Shown in pieces: positions 39,946-49,016 of a stretch of DNA of 64,000 bases. The stretch spans positions 744,001 to 808,000 of the forward strand of contig CAVYZU010000002.1 in the NCBI GenBank assembly GCA_963772965.1, given 5' to 3'. The first letter of the stretch is position 1, and every line of letters starts with the position of its first letter. Origin of the DNA: AP-15 sp963772965 (GTDB taxonomy: Bacteria; Pseudomonadota; Alphaproteobacteria; ATCC43930; CGMCC-115725). Made by a program: the position numbers and the translations under genes. The notes beneath the pieces were generated by a model. It made no database searches, was not told the DNA's origin, and was given only the letters and a program-made list of their open reading frames with translations.

Positions 39946-42243
39946 TCAACCCGCCGCGGCGACCGCTGCCGTCTTCGGCAGGCTCACCAATATCCGGCGC
40001 AGCACCTGGGCGAAGTCGTCCGCGCCTTTGGCGATCACGTCGCGCGTGCGCCCGGACAGCAGCTCACGCTCGGCAGCGCCCAACGGCATTGCCGTCAGGA
40101 TCACGATCGGGATCTCCCGCAATTCGGCATGTTTGGCGATCTCTTCGAGAAAGGCGAACCCGTTCATGACAGGCATCAGCAGATCGAGCATGATCATCGC
40201 CGGACGCCGGTTCTTCGACAACCAGAGGAGCGCATCGGCGCCGTCCTGAGTCTCGGCGACTTCCCAGCCGAGCTTCTCCAGATGCCGCCGGCCAATACGG
40301 CGGCTTTCGGGTTCGTCATCGACGACGAGAACGATGCCGGTGCCGCGCACGTTCTGCCGGATCGTCGCCGCCAGGCGTGTGCGGTCGATCGGCTTGGTTA
40401 GGAGCTCGGCCGCCCCGAGCGAGACGGCGATGCCGCGATCAGCCAACACAGTGACGATGATGACCGGGATCTCGGCGAGATCGAGATCGGATTTGAGGGC
40501 CGTCAATACCGCCCAGCCATCCAATCGCGGCATCAACACATCGAGCGTGATCACGTCGGGATGCCACTCGCGCGCCAGCGCAAGAGCGGTTGCGCCATCC
40601 GTCGCTTCGATCACCCGGTAGCCCTCCCGGCGGACCGTGGAAGCGAGGAGGTCGCGAGCGTTCGGATCGTCGTCGACCACCATGACGAGCGCCGCATGTT
40701 CGGCGCCCTCGGGGATGGCGGCAGCAGCGGGCGCGGCGCGGTCGCGATCGGGCAATGTGATCGTGAAGGTCGAGCCATGCCCGGGAGTACTCTCAACGGC
40801 GATCTTGCCGCCGAGCATCTCGCAGAAATGCTTGCTGATCGCGAGACCGAGGCCGGTGCCGCCATATTGCCTGGTCGTCGACGCGTCGGCCTGGCTGAAG
40901 GCCTGGAAGAGCCGGCCTTGCTGCTCCTCGGTCATGCCGATCCCGGTGTCACTGACGATAAAGGAGATTTCGCTGGGGGCAGGTTTGACTTCGAGCTTGA
41001 CGCGGCCCTCATGGGTGAACTTGCCGGCGTTGCTCAACAGGTTGAGGAGGCTCTGCTTGAGCTTGGTCCGATCGGTGTAAAGCGCGCCGACCGCCGCCGG
41101 ACAGACGATTTCGAGACGGTTCGCATTCGCCGCCATTAGCGGTTCGACGATCGAGCGCACCTCATCGACGAGGCCGGCGAGGTCGGCCTCTTCCAGATAA
41201 AGATCCATTTTGCCGGCCTCGATCTTCGACAGATCGAGGATGTCGTTGATCAGCCCGAGGAGGTGCCGGCCGGCGTCGCGGATCTTGGCGAGGTCAGGCA
41301 GAAATTCCTCTTGCCCCTCGTCCTGCGCGGTCTCATGCAGCATCTCGCTGTAACCGATGATGGCGTTGAGCGGCGTCCGGAGCTCGTGGCTCATGCTGGC
41401 AAGGAAGGCCGATTTGTGCTCGCTCGCCATTTCGAGCTGCCGGTATAGATCGCCGAGCTGCTCTGAGGTTCGGTTGACGTTGGCCGCCAGCCTGCCCAGT
41501 TCGTCGCGATTGCCGACCCCAATGCGGCGGGTGAAGTCACCCGAAGCAATCTCGTCGAGCGTTCTGCCGACTTCCCGGATCGGCCCGGTCAGCGACAATG
41601 AGATCGTGCGGCCAAGGACCAGGGAGAGAGCGATGGCGCCCACAGCGAACGCAATGACGATCATCTGTGAGGTGCGGTAGGTCTCCCCGCTCGCCTCGAT
41701 ATCCGCGACGACATCGGCCTCGGCCTTATTGACCAGCTGGTTAGTCAGCCGTTCGAGCCTGTCCGCCAGTGGCCGCGCTTCCTTTAGCTGCGCTTCCCGT
41801 GCCTCGTCGCCGTGGCCGTTGCGGATCAGCTCGACGACCCGCGTCGCAACCGCGATGAATCGGTCGTATTCCTGCCGCACTTTGCGCAGCAGCTTGAGTT
41901 CGTCCTTGGCGACGAACTGCAGGCGCTCGAGGTCATATCCGAACTGGTTCAGTTGCCGCAGGGCGCCGTCCAAGGTGCGCTGGTCCGAGACCAACAGCGC
42001 CGAGGAGATGCTGTAGAGCTGGCTCGTGGTGTCGTGCTGGACCTGACGGTAGGCGGCAATCTTGCGCTCGCTGTTGATCAGCTCTTCGGTGCGCTGGTTG
42101 ACCCTGCTGAGCTCGTACAACCCGCACGCGCCGAGCGCGATCAACAGTGCTACGATCGCGAGAAACGCCATCAGCAGCTTTGTCTGGACACGCCACGGCA
42201 GGCGCGCGACCGGGCCAACAAGGAGGGTGTTGAGCGATATCAT
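39946..42243 (-). CDS. Membrane-bound hybrid sensor histidine kinase with two receivers
   Basis: 765 residues. TM1 at about 22-44 (LLMAFLAIVALLIALGACGL), a helical periplasmic domain of about 130 residues resembling a four-helix-bundle sensor, TM2 at about 175-200 (IVIAFAVGAIALSLVLG), then HAMP. HisKA follows with His286 in SMSHELRTPLNAIIGYSEML, HATPase_c (DTGIGMTEEQQ, GGTGLGLAISKHF) and two C-terminal receivers (LVMVVDDDPNARDLL with acceptor in ITLDVLMPRLDG; LVVDDEPESRRIG with acceptor in IMLDLLMPVMNG). All phosphotransfer residues are present. Its start overlaps the SCO1-like gene stop by 4 bp. The stimulus might be reported by one of the periplasmic binding proteins encoded upstream, which is inference from gene order. 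Confidence 0.92.
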   Translation of the reverse strand: MISLNTLLVGPVARLPWRVQTKLLMAFLAIVALLIALGACGLYELSRVNQRTEELINSERKIAAYRQVQHDTTSQLYSISSALLVSDQRTLDGALRQLNQFGYDLERLQFVAKDELKLLRKVRQEYDRFIAVATRVVELIRNGHGDEAREAQLKEARPLADRLERLTNQLVNKAEADVVADIEASGETYRTSQMIVIAFAVGAIALSLVLGRTISLSLTGPIREVGRTLDEIASGDFTRRIGVGNRDELGRLAANVNRTSEQLGDLYRQLEMASEHKSAFLASMSHELRTPLNAIIGYSEMLHETAQDEGQEEFLPDLAKIRDAGRHLLGLINDILDLSKIEAGKMDLYLEEADLAGLVDEVRSIVEPLMAANANRLEIVCPAAVGALYTDRTKLKQSLLNLLSNAGKFTHEGRVKLEVKPAPSEISFIVSDTGIGMTEEQQGRLFQAFSQADASTTRQYGGTGLGLAISKHFCEMLGGKIAVESTPGHGSTFTITLPDRDRAAPAAAAIPEGAEHAALVMVVDDDPNARDLLASTVRREGYRVIEATDGATALALAREWHPDVITLDVLMPRLDGWAVLTALKSDLDLAEIPVIIVTVLADRGIAVSLGAAELLTKPIDRTRLAATIRQNVRGTGIVLVVDDEPESRRIGRRHLEKLGWEVAETQDGADALLWLSKNRRPAMIMLDLLMPVMNGFAFLEEIAKHAELREIPIVILTAMPLGAAERELLSGRTRDVIAKGADDFAQVLRRILVSLPKTAAVAAAG

Positions 42244-42827
42244 TCCTTGTACACGAGGCTCCGCAGATCGCGCCGGAACTCATCGGGATTGAAGCGCCAG
42301 CCGATATATTGGACGCGCATCTGGCCATCGGCATCGATGAGCGTGGTGAGCTGCGTATGATCGACCGAGCCGTCCTCCTTCTTCGCGAAAAATACGCCAT
42401 AGCGACGCGTCACGTCATGGACCGCCGCAAGCGAGCCGGTCAGAAACATCCATCCGTTGGGTTTGGCGCCCCAGAATTTGGCGTAGTCCTTCAATACCGC
42501 GGGCGTGTCGTGCTCCGGGTCGAGGGTGATCGAAACGAAGGCGATTTTGGCGCCGAACTCCGCTCCCAGCGCGTTTTGGACGCCGACCATCTTTTGAGTG
42601 ATCAGCGGGCAGATGTCCGGGCATCCGGTATAGATGAAAGTCACCGCCAAGACCTTGCCGCGCAAATCGGTGAGAGCAACCGACTTGCCGTCCTGCGAGG
42701 TCAAGGCGAAAGGCGGGGCCGGCCCGATCACCGGCAGAGGTTTCGCGTCCTGGGCCTCGTGCGCCGGCGCCAACGCTGGGAACACCATCAGCCCCAGCGC
42801 GAACAGAAACGCCGCGCGTCTATTCAT
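42240..42827 (-). CDS. SCO1/SenC-family copper chaperone
   Basis: 195 residues with a Sec signal peptide (MNRRAAFLFALGLMVFPALA). The thioredoxin-like fold carries the copper-binding CxxxC in YTGCPDICPLITQKM and the distal histidine in SVDHTQLTTLIDADG. SCO proteins deliver copper to the CuA site of cytochrome oxidase, or act as periplasmic thiol reductases or redox sensors. No oxidase genes are nearby. The gene overlaps both neighbours by 4 bp (binding protein upstream, hybrid kinase downstream), so it is translationally coupled to a signalling operon, an unusual setting that suggests a sensory or redox role. Confidence 0.92.
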   Translation of the reverse strand: MNRRAAFLFALGLMVFPALAPAHEAQDAKPLPVIGPAPPFALTSQDGKSVALTDLRGKVLAVTFIYTGCPDICPLITQKMVGVQNALGAEFGAKIAFVSITLDPEHDTPAVLKDYAKFWGAKPNGWMFLTGSLAAVHDVTRRYGVFFAKKEDGSVDHTQLTTLIDADGQMRVQYIGWRFNPDEFRRDLRSLVYKE

Positions 42828-43828
42828 GCCTTCAACTCCCGTTTGAGCTCGTTCAAAAAGCGCCAGTCGGTGCCGTCGGCAATGATCTTCTGCGGGTCCG
42901 ACTTTATAAAGCCCGCTTCGCGCAGGCGCAGGGCGTAGTAGCGGATCGTGTCCTCAGCGTCGTACTCGCGCCATTTGTCGTAAGGATTGTCGTTCAGCGT
43001 CTGCAGCGCATAATCGTAGCGCGCGGTGAAGCCGCCTTCGACGAGGCTTCGCGCGGCGCGCGCCGGGTCGGTGGCGCACAGATCCGTTGCTTTGAGGATC
43101 GCGCGCAGCACCCGCTTGGTTGCAACGGGGTGCGCCCGTACATAATCCGCATTGGCCCCGAGCAGACAGCAGAAATATTGCGACCACGGGCGATCCACTG
43201 CGGTGTTGACGACGACGTGACCGATAAGCCGGGCCCGCAATTCCTGCGGCTCCGGCGGAAAACCGAGGAAAGCATCTATCTTTCCATCGACAAAACGCTC
43301 GATCGGCTTGATCGACGGGTCGGTGACCCAGTGGATATCCTTGACGGGGTCGAGCCCGACCTGGGCAGCCATGAGAGTGACCAACACGCGATTATTCGAC
43401 CCTAAGGCTTGTACCCCGACGCTCTTTCCCTTCAGGTCGGTGATGCTGCGGATGCCTTCGTTGCCGAACAATTCAAAGCAGCCGACATGTATCCCGGCCA
43501 GAATCGTTACCGGCCTGCCGGCGTCGATCGCTCTCACGTAGTTCGACGCGTAATTCGTGTCGAAATCGAACATGCCGCGCGCAAGATGCTCTGCGGTGCC
43601 GGCGTAAGGCTCCGGCACGTAACGGATTTCGGTGAAACCCTCGGCGCGCAGCAGCTCCTCGGCGACGTATTGAGGGGCAACGCAGAGGGCGGCACTTTTC
43701 GCAATGCGGACCGTCGTCGTTTCGAGCGCGCCCTCCGCGGCCAACACTTGCGGCGGCCGGACGAGGCAGGCGGTGCCGGCCAGTGACAGCGCAGTCAGAA
43801 ACTCGCGTCGGGTCTCCATCGTCGGCAT
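42824..43828 (-). CDS. Tat-exported NMT1/THI5-like substrate-binding protein, paralogue A
   Basis: 334 residues with a twin-arginine signal (TRREFLTALSLAGTACLV). The mature part resembles NitT/TauT/thiamine-precursor binding proteins: APQYVAEELLRAEGFTEIRY, a LAGIHVGCFELFGNEGIRSI segment, DLKGKSVGVQALGS and a long C-terminal helical tail ending DPQKIIADGTDWRFLNELKR. Nearest relatives are the next two genes upstream. No ABC permease or ATPase is encoded nearby. Stop overlaps the SCO1 start by 4 bp. Ligand unknown. Confidence 0.9.
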   Translation of the reverse strand: MPTMETRREFLTALSLAGTACLVRPPQVLAAEGALETTTVRIAKSAALCVAPQYVAEELLRAEGFTEIRYVPEPYAGTAEHLARGMFDFDTNYASNYVRAIDAGRPVTILAGIHVGCFELFGNEGIRSITDLKGKSVGVQALGSNNRVLVTLMAAQVGLDPVKDIHWVTDPSIKPIERFVDGKIDAFLGFPPEPQELRARLIGHVVVNTAVDRPWSQYFCCLLGANADYVRAHPVATKRVLRAILKATDLCATDPARAARSLVEGGFTARYDYALQTLNDNPYDKWREYDAEDTIRYYALRLREAGFIKSDPQKIIADGTDWRFLNELKRELKA

Positions 43829-43853
43829 CGCGACTCCTCCTTCTCTTTAGCGC

Positions 43854-44861
43854 TCACGCCTTCAGCTCGCGTTTCAGTTCGTTAAGGAAGCGCCAGTCGG
43901 TGCCGTCGGCGATGATCTTCTGCGGGTCCGACTTGGTGAAGCCCAGATCGTGCAGCCGCAGCGCGTAGAAACGCATCGTGTCCTCAGCATCGTATTCGCG
44001 CCATTTGTCGTAGGGAACGTCACGGAGCGTCTGCAGCGCATAATCGTACCGGGGAGCAAAACCGCCGTCGACGAGCCGTTGCGCGGCAACCTCAGGTTGG
44101 CTGGCGCACAGGTCGGCAGCTTTCAGAATGGCGCGCAGCACGCGTTTGGTCGCGACCGGATACCTCTGTACGAACTCCCGGTGGCCCGCCAGCATGCAGC
44201 AGAAATATTGCGACCACGGGCGGTCCATCGAGCTGTCGACGACCACGTGGCCGACATGCCGGGCGCGCAAATCTTGAGGTACGGGCGGAAGGCCGAGGCA
44301 AGCGTCGATCTTGCCGTCCGCAAACAGCGCGGCCGGGTTCGGGGAGCGGCTGGTGATCCAGTGAATCTCCTTTGCCGGGTCGAGGCCAATGTGAGCGGCC
44401 ATGACCGAAAGGAAAAGATGGTCACTGGACCCCAGTGCCTCCACTCCGACGCTCTTCCCCTTGAGATCGCTGATGCTGCGGATGCCCTCGTTCCCAAACA
44501 ATTCGAAGCAGCCGACATGCACGCCGGCCAAAACCGTGACCGCGCCGCCGCCGTCAATTATGGACGCCCACTGCGGGGCAAAGTGCAAATTGAAGTCCAC
44601 CTTGCCGCTGACGACGGCCTCGTTGATCTCGGCGCTCGATGCCCCATCGACATATTTGATATCGGTGAAGCCTTCCTGCCGCAGCAGATCCTGCAAAAGA
44701 AATTGGGGCGCGTGGCAGAGTGACGGCGTTCGCATAAAGCGTACCGCGGTCGTTTCCGGCGGCCCCTCGGCGCCCAGCGCCAGCGGAGCGTCGAGGAGGC
44801 CGACGACCCCGGCCATCGACATGCGGGTCAAGAAGCGGCGGCGAGACTGCATCTTGCTCAT
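43854..44861 (-). CDS. Tat-exported NMT1/THI5-like substrate-binding protein, paralogue B
   Basis: 335 residues with twin-arginine signal SRRRFLTRMSMAGVVGLL. Matches paralogue A throughout, with QFLLQDLLRQEGFTDIKYVD, ILAGVHVGCFELFGNEGIR-like and DLKGKSVGVEALGSSD segments and the same ADGTDWRFLNELKRELKA end. The predicted ligand cleft residues around the QWASIIDGGGAV loop differ from A, so ligands may differ. It is 25 bp upstream of paralogue A in the same operon. Confidence 0.9.
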   Translation of the reverse strand: MSKMQSRRRFLTRMSMAGVVGLLDAPLALGAEGPPETTAVRFMRTPSLCHAPQFLLQDLLRQEGFTDIKYVDGASSAEINEAVVSGKVDFNLHFAPQWASIIDGGGAVTVLAGVHVGCFELFGNEGIRSISDLKGKSVGVEALGSSDHLFLSVMAAHIGLDPAKEIHWITSRSPNPAALFADGKIDACLGLPPVPQDLRARHVGHVVVDSSMDRPWSQYFCCMLAGHREFVQRYPVATKRVLRAILKAADLCASQPEVAAQRLVDGGFAPRYDYALQTLRDVPYDKWREYDAEDTMRFYALRLHDLGFTKSDPQKIIADGTDWRFLNELKRELKA

Positions 44862-44884
44862 TGCAGCACCCTTTACCTGTCAGG

Positions 44885-45904
44885 TCATGCCTTCAGCTCG
44901 CGTTTGAGCTCGTTCAGAAAGCGCCAATCGGTGCCGTCGGCGATGATCTTCTGCGGGCTTGCCTTGATAAAGCCGGTTTCGTGCAGCCGCAGCGCATAGA
45001 ACCGCACCGTGTCCTCGGCGTCGTACTCGCGCCATTTGTCGTAAGGCACCTCGCTGAGCGTCTGTAAGGCATAGTCATATCGAGGGGTGAGACCGTTATC
45101 GACGAGCTCCTTGGCGACGCGCGCCGGCTCGGCGGCGCAAATGTCAGCAGCCTTTAGGATCGCCCGCATCGCGCGCTTTGTCGCGACCGGGTATTTTTGA
45201 ACAAAGGCCGTGTTGCCATACATCATACAGCAAAAATACTGCGACCATGGCAGGTCGACGGCGGTGTTGACGATCACGTGTCCAATATGCCGGGCGCGCA
45301 GATCCTGAGGCTCGGGCGGGAAGCCCAGAAACGCATCGATCTTGCCCTGCTCGAAGAGCTCGAGCGGCTTGCGGGAAGGGTCGAGAACCCAGTCGATATC
45401 CCTGGCGGGGTCGAGCCCCACCGAAGCCATCAGCAAATTCGGGAGCCCGAGCCGGGTCGCCCCCGCGGCCTGTGTGCCGACGCTCTTTCCCTTCAAGTCC
45501 GCGATGCCGCGGATACCTTCTCTTGCAAACAGTTCGTAGCAACCCACCAGCACACCGGCCAGTATCGTGATCGGCTGGCCGGCTTCGATTGCCGGGACGA
45601 AAGTCCACGCTACGTTCAAGTCAAAATCGGCTTCGCCGCGCGCGACGGGTTCAGTTGTGCCGAGCCAATGTGGATTTGACGGCTGGACATAGCGAATGTC
45701 GGTGAAACCTTCCGCACGCAGCAGCTTTTCGGCGACAGATTGCGGGGCAAGGCAGATCGGAAGGTCACCATAGTTTATAAACCGGACGGTGGTCGTTTCG
45801 AGGGGTCCATCCGCAGCCCGGACTCGCGGCATGCGAGCGAGACTCGCGGCCCCGGCCAATGAGACGGTTGTCAGAAAGCGTCGTCGGCTCTGCACAATCT
45901 TCAT
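44885..45904 (-). CDS. Tat-exported NMT1/THI5-like substrate-binding protein, paralogue C
   Basis: 339 residues with twin-arginine signal SRRRFLTTVSLAGAASLA. It has a slightly longer first lobe (INYGDLPICLAPQSVAEKLL, PSNPHWLGTTEPVARGEADF) than A and B, then the shared ILAGVLVGCYELFAREGIRG and DLKGKSVGTQAAG motifs and the same C-terminus. Spaced 23 bp from paralogue B. A short RBS-like AGGA precedes the ATG on the minus strand (GGGAGGACTTGCAATG). Confidence 0.9.
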   Translation of the reverse strand: MKIVQSRRRFLTTVSLAGAASLARMPRVRAADGPLETTTVRFINYGDLPICLAPQSVAEKLLRAEGFTDIRYVQPSNPHWLGTTEPVARGEADFDLNVAWTFVPAIEAGQPITILAGVLVGCYELFAREGIRGIADLKGKSVGTQAAGATRLGLPNLLMASVGLDPARDIDWVLDPSRKPLELFEQGKIDAFLGFPPEPQDLRARHIGHVIVNTAVDLPWSQYFCCMMYGNTAFVQKYPVATKRAMRAILKAADICAAEPARVAKELVDNGLTPRYDYALQTLSEVPYDKWREYDAEDTVRFYALRLHETGFIKASPQKIIADGTDWRFLNELKRELKA

Positions 45905-45929
45905 TGCAAGTCCTCCCTTGCGTTGATTC

Positions 45930-46924
45930 TCACGCCTTCAGCTCGCGTTTGACCTCGTTCAAAAAACGCCAATCGGTGCCATTGGCGATGATCTCCTTTG
46001 GAGTGCTTTTGATCATGCCCAGCTCATGCATCCGCAGCGCATAGAAGCGCATCGTGTCTTCGGCGTCGTAGTCCCGCCAGGCGCGGTAGGGGTTCTCGGT
46101 CAGCGTTTGCAGCGCATAATTATAGCGTTTGGTAAAACCGCCCTCTACCAGCTGCCGCGCCGCCACTTCGGATTGGTTGGCGCACAGATCGGCGGCTTTC
46201 AGGACGGCGCGGATCACCCGCTTCGTCGCCACCGGATATCGTGCGGTATACTCCCGGTTCGCCGCCAGCATGCAGCAGAAATACTGCGACCAGGGCGGAT
46301 CCTCGGCGGTCCTCAGAATCACATGGCCAACCTTGCGCGCGTGCAGTTCCTGCACTTCGGGCGGGAACGCCAGATAAGCGTCGAGCTTGCCCTCGGCGAA
46401 CAGCTCCACTGGGTTGGCGGCGCGCGAATCAACCAGCGTGAAGTCCTTTTTCGGGTCGAGCCCGACATAGGCCGCCATCATCGAGATCAACTCGGGGGTT
46501 CCGAGCTGACCTACGCGCTTGCTTTGAGGTCGGTGATGCCGCGGATGTCACCATGGGCGAACAGCTCGTAGCAGCCGGCATGCAGGCCGGTGACAACAGT
46601 AATCGGCAGTCCGCGATCGATCGCAGTGGCGTAGGCGAGCGACAAGTTCGCTGAGAAATCAAACTTGCTCCTTCCCAGATCCTCCGATACCACCTGGATG
46701 GTCGTATCTATGTAGACGATATCGGTAAACCCCTCAGCCCGCAGCAGCCCCTCACACACATATTGCTGAGCAAAACAGATGATCGGCATCTTGCTGAATC
46801 GAACGGTGGTGGTCTCCAGCCCCGGCTCGGCCGCCCATCCGCATCGCGGCGTCAGGATACCGCCGGCAGCGCCGGCCAGCGCCGCAGCGCCCAGAAAGCG
46901 GCGTCGGGTCTGCACCATCTCCAT
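45930..46924 (-). pseudogene. NMT1/THI5-like substrate-binding protein, paralogue D, frameshifted
   Basis: Start ATG 46924 with twin-arginine signal TRRRFLGAAALAGAAGGIL. The first frame runs through ICFAQQYVCEGLLRAEGFTD and TGLHAGCYELFAHGDIRGITDLK, then hits a stop at 46511. One missing G in the codons for DLKGK explains it: adding it back gives DLKGKRVGQLGTPELISMM and continues in the second frame (46490-45930) to NGTDWRFLNEVKRELKA. Otherwise intact at about 331 residues. Promoter-proximal of the surviving paralogues. Confidence 0.85.
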
Positions 46925-46948
46925 GTGAATCCCCCCTTCGTGTAGCGC

Positions 46949-47079
46949 TCACGTCTTCAATTCGCGTTGAGCTCGTTAAAGTAACGCCAATCGGTGCCGT
47001 CAGCGATGATCTTCTGCGGGCTCCATTCGATCATGCCCAGTTCTTGCGAGCGCGGCGCGCAAAGCCTCAGAGTGTCCTC
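46949..47079 (-). pseudogene. 3' remnant of a further substrate-binding-protein paralogue
   Basis: The minus strand encodes EDTLRLCAPRSQELGMIEWS followed by PQKIIADGTDWRYFNEL, matching the last 40 residues of the paralogues downstream. A missing base then breaks the expected KRELKT end before TGA at 46949. Upstream of 47079 similarity stops abruptly, 236 bp before the IS5 element. The array was therefore at least one gene longer. Confidence 0.8.
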
Positions 47080-47311
47080 ATGAGTCCATGCGGTGATCCC
47101 CGGCTCCGAGGAACGGCAGTTCCTCATCAAAGAGGATATTCCTCGGCCCCTTTGGCCTGCTAGCGGCAGCCTGGAAATGCGCGTCGCGTCGGGTATCGTG
47201 GTTTCAGGCGGTGAATGACTGCTTCAAGCCTAAGCATCGCGTTCCGAGCAAATCGGGAATGTCGCGTTTCCACCCAGCACGGCTGGCTCGCGAGCCCGCC
47301 AGCAAAGTCTC

Positions 47312-47315
47312 TTAA
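47312..47315. repeat. TTAA target duplication, left of IS5 element
   Basis: TTAA at 47312-47315 is repeated at 48531-48534. IS5-group elements duplicate YTAR tetranucleotides, which TTAA satisfies. Confidence 0.75.
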
Positions 47316-48530
47316 GGAAACACTGAAAAAGTCGGGTTTTGGGGGTGTGCGTCGGATAAATTTGGCGGGTCCGGGGGGACCGAGGGGCGGGGCGATGCAG
47401 CGGCAGGGGAGCTTTTTGCAGGCGGAGTACGCGCGCAAGAAAAAGTCGACGCGGCGCGACAAGTTTCTGGCCGAGATGGAAGCGGTGGTGCCGTGGGCAC
47501 GGCTGGTGCAGCGATTGCAGCCGCTCTACCCGAAGGGCGAGCGCGGCCGCCCGCCGATCGGACTGGAGCGCATGCTTCGGGTCTATTTTGTACAGCAGTG
47601 GTACGGGCTCGCCGACGAGGCGGTCGAGGATGCGTTTTATGACAGCGAGGCGCTGCGCGGCTTTGCCGGCATTGACTTGAACCGCGACCCGGTGCCCGAC
47701 GCGACGACGGTGCTGCACTTCCGCCATTGGCTGGAAAAGCACGAGTTGACCAAAGGCCTGTTCGACGAGGTCGCGGTGATGCTGACTGAGCGCGGGTTGC
47801 TGATGCGCCAGGGGACGATTGTCGATGCCACCATCATCGCCGCCCCGCCCTCGACCAAAAACAAGGAGAAAGCGCGCGATCCCGAGATGCATCAGACCAA
47901 GAAGGGCAACCAGTGGCATTTCGGGATGAAGGCGCATATCGGGGTGGATGTCGCCTGCGGTGTGGTCCACTCGCTGACCGGCACCGCCGCCAACGCAGCC
48001 GATATCACCCAGATGGCGGCGGTCTTGCACGGCGAGGAGAAAGCGGTCTTCGCCGATGCCGGTTACACTGGCGCGGCCAGGCGCCCCGAACACGCCGGGC
48101 GCGCGGTGGCGTGGAACATTGCGGTCAAGCGCCATATCGTCAAAGCCCTGCCAAAAGCCTTGCGGGATCTGGCTGAGGCGGAAGAGCGAGGGTTGGCGCA
48201 GGTGCGGGCCTGGGTCGAGCACCCCTTCCACATCGTCAAGAACCTCTTCCGCCATAAGAAGCTGCGCTACCGCGGGCTGGCCAAGAACACGGCACAGCTC
48301 CACACCCTGTTCGCCCTGGCTAATCTGGTGATCGTCAAAAAGACGCTGCTCGCGCCAGCAAAGGCATGAGGATCCGGAGTTTACCAATGACACGACGATG
48401 CGCGAACGTTGGGCATTACCCGCGATCGAGCTGGAAATTCTGCTGACTGAACCCGCCGCCTGCGAACTGCTATCGTCAAAATTCACCCTCCGGCGACCAT
48501 GTCCCGGTAGCAGCATTGTTCAGGGTTTCC
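47316..48530 (+). mobile_element. IS5-family insertion sequence (1215 bp)
   Basis: Terminal inverted repeats GGAAACACTGAAAAAGT (47316) and, on the other strand at the right end, GGAAACCCTGAACAATG (ending 48530) are flanked by TTAA duplications. The length and the single intact transposase are typical of the IS5 group. This copy looks complete and potentially active. It sits upstream of the binding-protein operon, in opposite orientation to it. Confidence 0.88.
47395..48369 (+). CDS. IS5-family transposase
   Basis: 324 residues from ATG 47395. The in-frame start at 47215 lies outside the element and is rejected. N-terminal GSFLQAEYARKKKSTRRDKF and LAEMEAVVPWARLVQRLQPL are characteristic of IS5. 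The DDE residues lie in TIVDATIIAAPPSTKN, AVFADAGYTGAARR and the C-terminal RAWVEHPFHIVKNLFRHKKL segment. Intact and of normal length; catalyses cut-and-paste transposition. Confidence 0.93.
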   Translation: MQRQGSFLQAEYARKKKSTRRDKFLAEMEAVVPWARLVQRLQPLYPKGERGRPPIGLERMLRVYFVQQWYGLADEAVEDAFYDSEALRGFAGIDLNRDPVPDATTVLHFRHWLEKHELTKGLFDEVAVMLTERGLLMRQGTIVDATIIAAPPSTKNKEKARDPEMHQTKKGNQWHFGMKAHIGVDVACGVVHSLTGTAANAADITQMAAVLHGEEKAVFADAGYTGAARRPEHAGRAVAWNIAVKRHIVKALPKALRDLAEAEERGLAQVRAWVEHPFHIVKNLFRHKKLRYRGLAKNTAQLHTLFALANLVIVKKTLLAPAKA

Positions 48531-49016
48531 TTAAGGGGCATCAAGAGCGGTTCCCACCGCGAGGGCTGAGGGTCCGCTGAGGGTCGATCCTCCCCGTTCC
48601 AGGGTGAGGGCGCGAAGGTCTGCAAGCGGCGCGTTGCGGTCAGGTCGGCCAGATCGGGGGCCGTCGCAGATTGTAGAGGGTTTCGGATGACGGCCCCATC
48701 ACGAGCCCAGCCACGCGCACCGGGGCCGTCGTCCGAAAGCCTTCAGGGAAGGAACCCGCGGGATGTCGGGGACAACGGTGCCGCGGGCTTTATGGGGATT
48801 TCGACAGCGCCGTCGAGGCTACGGCTGCGGATGACGCGGCGGACGGAGAGATTGCGGCGCCAAGCGGTGGTGGCGATGAGGCCGGAGTTGCCCGACAACA
48901 AGGGGCCGAGGCCGATCTGGGCGTTGCAGAACCCGGGCTAGGGCGAGCGCTGCCGCGGCCGGCCCTGGGCCAGCGAGACAGATCGGGATAGCCGCGGCGA
49001 ATGGGATAGCCCGGGC

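Noticed and set aside
47215..47394. Upstream extension of the IS5 transposase to 47215
   Set aside because: The added 60 codons start outside the element's left inverted repeat at 47316 and do not match the family N-terminus.
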